A stretch of 64,000 nt of DNA from an uncultured Pelagibacteraceae bacterium (GTDB lineage Bacteria; Pseudomonadota; Alphaproteobacteria; Pelagibacterales; Pelagibacteraceae): positions 23,501 through 87,500 of the forward strand of contig CACHQZ010000002.1 of the NCBI GenBank assembly GCA_902582165.1. The letters run 5' to 3'. The stretch's first letter is position 1. Every line of letters starts with the position of its first letter. The position numbers were made by a program, and so were the translations under genes. Below, in pieces: positions 59,460 to 64,000 of this stretch. The notes under the pieces were generated by a model. That model made no database searches and had not been told where the DNA came from. It saw nothing but the letters and a program-made list of their open reading frames with translations.

Positions 59460-59840
59460 ATGAATAATAACAGAAGACGTAATTTCAGATCAAGATCTCC
59501 AAAAAATAACTTTAGGAGAAGAAATGTCCCAATTAGTTCAAATAGCAATAATTTTAATGGAAATGGAAATTTAAATTTTAATCGAAACGGCTCAATGAAT
59601 AATATTCACAGCGTTGAAAAAACAATGCAAAAATTTCAACAATTAGCTAAAGACGCTCAAAGCAATGGTGATCCTATATTAGCTCAGAATTATCTTCAAC
59701 ATGCAGATCATTATTTAAGAAGATTAAATGAATTAAGCGAAAGAAAAGATTTGTTAAACGATAAAACAAAAACAGACGACAGAGTTGTGCAAAAAGATGA
59801 AATGTCAGAAAAAGAGAAACTGAGTCATCAAACTAATTAA
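59460..59840 (+). CDS. DUF4167 family protein
   Basis: A 126-residue alphaproteobacterial protein. The N-terminus is rich in Arg and Asn (NNNRRRNFRSRSPKNNFRRRN), low-complexity and probably disordered and RNA-binding. The conserved core follows: VEKTMQKFQQLAKDAQSNGDPILAQNYLQHADHYLRRLNE. The neighbour order prfA-prmC-DUF4167 is typical of alphaproteobacteria. The function is unknown; an RNA or ribosome link is inferred from composition and context. Confidence 0.87.
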   Translation: MNNNRRRNFRSRSPKNNFRRRNVPISSNSNNFNGNGNLNFNRNGSMNNIHSVEKTMQKFQQLAKDAQSNGDPILAQNYLQHADHYLRRLNELSERKDLLNDKTKTDDRVVQKDEMSEKEKLSHQTN

Positions 59841-59841
59841 A

Positions 59842-61191
59842 TTATTTTCTTAAATCTGATAATTTAAGGTCGATCTTAATTCTCTCAATCTCAAAATTTT
59901 TTCTCTCTTCTCCTTTCAAAATTTTCCCTGAAGGAAGTTTAAGTCGTTGAGAATTTACTTTTTTTCCGTTAACTATCACTTCATAATGTAAATGAGGACC
60001 TGTTGACAAACCAGTTGAACCTACATATCCGATAATTTGTCCCTGCTTAACTTTTCTACCTTCTTTAATACCTCTGGCAAAAGATTTCATATGAGCATAA
60101 ATTGTTTCATAGGAGCTATTGTGTTTAATCTTTACACAATTTCCACCACCACCACACCACCTTGCGCGTGTAACTGTACCAGACCCTGAGGCCATTATTG
60201 GTGTTCCACTAGGTGCAGCAAAATCTGTTCCTCTATGCATTTTGTTGTATCCTAAAATTGGATGTTTTCTCATTCCAAAAGAGGAAGATAATCTTGCGCC
60301 GTTAATTGGAGTTTTCATCAGTGATTTAGTTATACTCTTACCTTTAATATCAAAATACTCCTCGAAATTCTTATATTTAAAGTTATAAAGATTTATTTCT
60401 TCACCATTTACGAACATAGAAGCGTAAATTATTTTTCCAGTATCTCTTACTTTATTATTTTCATCTTCAAATTTTTCATAAAGTATTTCAAACCAATCAT
60501 CTTTTCTAATATCTCTTTGAAAGTCTACTTCAAAACCAAAAATTCTTGCAAACTCGACAATAATATTGGGCTCAATTCCAACTTCAATTGCCGAAGAGTA
60601 CAAATTATTTTTTATGTTATTTTTTACAACAACTTCTTTTTTATAGAGTTCAAGCAAGTTCTCTTTTATAATGTAATTATTTTCAAATTTTCTTACTTCC
60701 ACACTACTAGTATTGCTAATCGGAAATACTAAATTTATTAATGTATTCTTATTTTGTCCTATCTTCTTAAAAACAATTTTTAATTTTCTACCAGAATAAA
60801 TATTTGAAAGTTCTTTTTGATTAAGTTTAAATGAAATTTTTTTAATATCAGTTTTATCAATCTTAAAATCTTTGAGTATTTTTTGAACAGTATCATTATT
60901 TTTAATTATATAGTCTACCTCGCTGTAAGGACTGCTTAATTTTGAAACAAAAAATTTAGTTAACCTGGTTATCTCGTTAGACTCTACAACTTCTTTGAAA
61001 TTATTTTCATTTTTTTTGTTTATATTATTAATTATACTTGTAGCGGCAAATAAAAGTAAAAATAAAACTATTAAGGATGAGTACAAAATGAGCTGGTCCC
61101 GGTCTAAGATTTTAGTAAAAATACTCTGTTTGGAGTCTATTTTTTTTAGATTAATCTTAAAAAAATTGTTTAATTTTCGAATTAACGCCAT
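59842..61191 (-). CDS. M23 family metallopeptidase, membrane-anchored
   Basis: Probable peptidoglycan DD-endopeptidase of 449 residues. A short cytoplasmic N-terminus is followed by one membrane segment (about 34-56), a helical and OapA/LysM-like periplasmic region, and a LytM domain with zinc ligands H319 and D323 (HRGTDFAAPSG) and H402, with H400 catalytic (GPHLHYEV). The active-site set is complete, so it should be an enzyme, not an EnvC-like activator. It ends one base from the DUF4167 stop and is divergent from the rRNA operon. Confidence 0.92.
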   Translation of the reverse strand: MALIRKLNNFFKINLKKIDSKQSIFTKILDRDQLILYSSLIVLFLLLFAATSIINNINKKNENNFKEVVESNEITRLTKFFVSKLSSPYSEVDYIIKNNDTVQKILKDFKIDKTDIKKISFKLNQKELSNIYSGRKLKIVFKKIGQNKNTLINLVFPISNTSSVEVRKFENNYIIKENLLELYKKEVVVKNNIKNNLYSSAIEVGIEPNIIVEFARIFGFEVDFQRDIRKDDWFEILYEKFEDENNKVRDTGKIIYASMFVNGEEINLYNFKYKNFEEYFDIKGKSITKSLMKTPINGARLSSSFGMRKHPILGYNKMHRGTDFAAPSGTPIMASGSGTVTRARWCGGGGNCVKIKHNSSYETIYAHMKSFARGIKEGRKVKQGQIIGYVGSTGLSTGPHLHYEVIVNGKKVNSQRLKLPSGKILKGEERKNFEIERIKIDLKLSDLRK

Positions 61192-61280
61192 AGTTGTTTT
61201 CTACAAAAATATCATTAAGTTTGCAATGTAGTATAGTTAAAAAACCCTTAATTTATTGGGATTTTTTGCCAATATACGAC

Positions 61281-61308
61281 TTGACTTATCACATAATTGT
61301 AATAAAAC
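61281..61308 (+). promoter_or_regulatory. Candidate rRNA operon promoter
   Basis: TTGACT (61281-61286) and TAAAAC (61303-61308) are spaced by 16 bases. The bases that follow (CAGCGCTC) are GC-rich, like the discriminator of stringently controlled rRNA promoters. This is the best -35/-10 pair in the 319-bp spacer 61192-61510 between the M23 gene and 16S, which holds no credible gene. The -10 match is only 4 of 6. Confidence 0.45.
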
Positions 61309-61356
61309 CAGCGCTCACCTCTAACGAATTATTTTTTAATCTTGCTAAAGGTGTGC

Positions 61357-61386
61357 AGATTTTACTTGTAAAATCTTAGCTTTTTT
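61357..61386 (+). terminator. Perfect palindrome followed by a T-run in the rRNA leader
   Basis: Nine-base arms AGATTTTAC (61357-61365) and GTAAAATCT (61368-61376) are separated by TT; six T residues come at 61381-61386. In RNA this resembles an intrinsic terminator, although the stem is AT-rich and the loop tiny. It lies between the candidate promoter and boxA, so it could attenuate leader transcription or be a protein-binding site. Confidence 0.4.
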
Positions 61387-61400
61387 AAATTGTATATTTT

Positions 61401-61423
61401 AAGAAGAGAAGTGTGGACGGCTA
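61401..61423 (+). other. Left arm of the 16S rRNA processing stem
   Basis: This segment, containing AAGAGAAGTGTGGACGG, is nearly complementary to 63033-63055 (GGCCGTCCTCATTTCTCTTCT) on the far side of 16S. The pairing would loop out the entire 16S precursor, the classical RNase III cleavage stem. Confidence 0.75.
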
Positions 61424-61442
61424 GGTTAATAAAGAAATTGTC

Positions 61443-61500
61443 GTACACGCTTTAACGAAAAATAACTTTGATTACCTCAAAGTTATTAAAGCTAGTGTGC
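61443..61500 (+). promoter_or_regulatory. boxA-like element within a long leader hairpin
   Basis: CGCTTTAAC at 61448-61456 resembles the boxA antitermination element recognised by NusB/S10. It lies in the 5' side of an 11-pair stem (61443-61453 with 61488-61500, 2-nt bulge). The inner hairpin has perfect 10-base arms at 61461-61470 and 61478-61487 with a 7-nt loop. The structure ends 10 bases before 16S. Confidence 0.5.
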
Positions 61501-61510
61501 GCCGTTATTA

Positions 61511-62984
<1,474 letters not shown>

Positions 62985-62990
62985 TAAGGA

Positions 62991-63014
62991 AGACCAAAAA
63001 ATTTCTTTTGGTCT
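62991..63014 (+). other. Hairpin immediately after 16S
   Basis: Perfect 9-base arms AGACCAAAA (62991-62999) and TTTTGGTCT (63006-63014) with a 6-nt loop lie seven bases after the mature 16S end and within the processing stem. It may help position 3'-end trimming. No T-run follows, so it is not a terminator. Confidence 0.5.
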
Positions 63015-63032
63015 CAAAAAATTAAGTTAATG

Positions 63033-63055
63033 TGGCCGTCCTCATTTCTCTTCTT
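63033..63055 (+). other. Right arm of the 16S rRNA processing stem
   Basis: Complementary to the leader segment at 61401-61423 with a few mismatches, so the pair forms the RNase III target that frees pre-16S. It ends about 30 bases before tRNA-Ile. Confidence 0.75.
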
Positions 63056-63085
63056 TTAGTAATATAGTGTCTCATAAATGCTTAG

Positions 63086-63162
<77 letters not shown>

Positions 63163-63170
63163 TTTTTCAC

Positions 63171-63246
63171 GGGGGATTAGCTCAGCTGGGAGAGCGCCTG
63201 ATTTGCATTCAGGAGGTCAGCGGTTCGATCCCGCTATCCTCCACCA
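63171..63246 (+). tRNA. tRNA-Ala (TGC)
   Basis: A 76-nt spacer tRNA. Acceptor GGGGGAT pairs with ATCCTCC (one G-T), discriminator A, encoded CCA. The anticodon loop TTTGCAT carries TGC in the stem CCTGA/TCAGG. T-loop TTCGATC is canonical. It follows tRNA-Ile by eight bases, the standard alphaproteobacterial order. Confidence 0.97.
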
Positions 63247-63296
63247 AAGACACTTAGTTTTTTCAAATAGTAAATATTTTATCAATATCTATATCC

Positions 63297-63350
63297 GATT
63301 GTTCGAATAGATGAACAATCTATAAATGTTCGAAATGATGAACATTTTTT
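63297..63350 (+). repeat. Two tandem near-identical hairpins in the tRNA-Ala/23S spacer
   Basis: Hairpin 1 has perfect arms GATTGTTC (63297-63304) and GAACAATC (63313-63320) with loop GAATAGAT. Hairpin 2 has AAATGTTC (63324-63331) and GAACATTT (63340-63347) with loop GAAATGAT. They share the GTTCGAA...GATGAAC core, and base pairs outside the core differ in a compensated way. A T-run ends hairpin 2, so it is terminator-like. They lie about 40 bases before 23S. Confidence 0.6.
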
Positions 63351-63366
63351 AAAAAATTTAATTTAG

Positions 63367-63385
63367 ACAGAAAATTATTTTCTGT
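63367..63385 (+). other. Short hairpin just upstream of 23S
   Basis: Perfect 8-base arms ACAGAAAA (63367-63374) and TTTTCTGT (63378-63385) with a 3-nt loop lie five bases before the estimated 23S start. It may belong to the 23S processing region, whose partner arm would lie beyond the window. Confidence 0.4.
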
Positions 63386-63390
63386 GCATA

Positions 63391-64000
<610 letters not shown>

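Noticed and set aside
61194..61379. 61-codon plus-strand frame in the rRNA promoter region
   Set aside because: It covers the candidate promoter and the leader palindrome, has no ribosome-binding site, and its product looks like random AT-rich coding.

Overview
The window looks like a stretch of a SAR11-clade (Pelagibacterales) alphaproteobacterial chromosome. The evidence is a very AT-rich base composition, start/stop overlaps or gaps of a few bases at most gene junctions, a 16S rRNA gene of SAR11 character, an rRNA operon with tRNA-Ile and tRNA-Ala in the spacer, and alphaproteobacterial marker genes (DUF1178, DUF2948, DUF4167, a CobS/CobT pair with a J-domain protein, class I lysyl-tRNA synthetase). 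I see no insertion sequence, prophage, CRISPR array or clear island. Species-level assignment is not possible by eye.

Layout. 1-403: 3'-truncated uppP on the minus strand. 566-7385: gltD-gltB and an SDR epimerase. 7356-8132: a convergent alpha/beta hydrolase. 8170-18758: a glycosyltransferase, then the translation run thrS-infC-rpmI-rplT-pheS-pheT-lepA and a second glycosyltransferase, closed by tRNA-Ser(GGA). 18957-22512 (minus): NlpC/P60 peptidase, AmpG-like permease and TrkH. 22606-26111: lysK, pyrD, rpmB, queuosine-precursor transporter. 26114-29405 (minus): CobT, CobS and a J-domain protein, divergent from bolA. 29677-31285 (minus): aroK-aroB. 31359-35455: two unrecognised envelope proteins, then def-fmt-truA. 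35452-41814 (minus): rpmH-rnpA-yidD-yidC-argB-HAD-dapD-dapE-SET. 41865-48663: VTT membrane protein, DUF255 thioredoxin-like protein, three tiny genes, dcd, murA, DUF2948, hisD, infA, tRNA-Phe. 48716-50113: photolyase. 50116-52674: secA (minus). 52719-54452: argJ and DUF1178. 54453-55178: ubiG (minus). 55235-59840: lysC, ispG, prfA, prmC, DUF4167. 59842-61191: M23 endopeptidase (minus). 61192-64000: rRNA promoter/leader, 16S, tRNA-Ile, tRNA-Ala and the 5' part of 23S.

Most genes are housekeeping: nitrogen assimilation (gltBD), translation and its quality control (thrS, pheST, lysK, infA/C, lepA, def, fmt, prfA, prmC), lysine, arginine, histidine and aromatic amino acid synthesis, wall synthesis and turnover (uppP, murA, AmpG, NlpC/P60, M23), and secretion or insertion (secA, yidC, yidD).

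No complete undescribed system is plainly visible. The best candidates for new biology are: an orphan CobS/CobT AAA+/VWA pair with a dedicated J-domain protein beside bolA; a tRNA-Phe with a non-canonical elbow (D-loop short of one G, T-loop position 55 read as G) that shares a base with the infA stop codon; a terminator-like palindrome in the rRNA leader and tandem near-identical hairpins in the 16S-23S spacer; an uncharacterised two-gene envelope module; a bacterial SET-domain protein; and seven convergent gene junctions with no room for intrinsic terminators.
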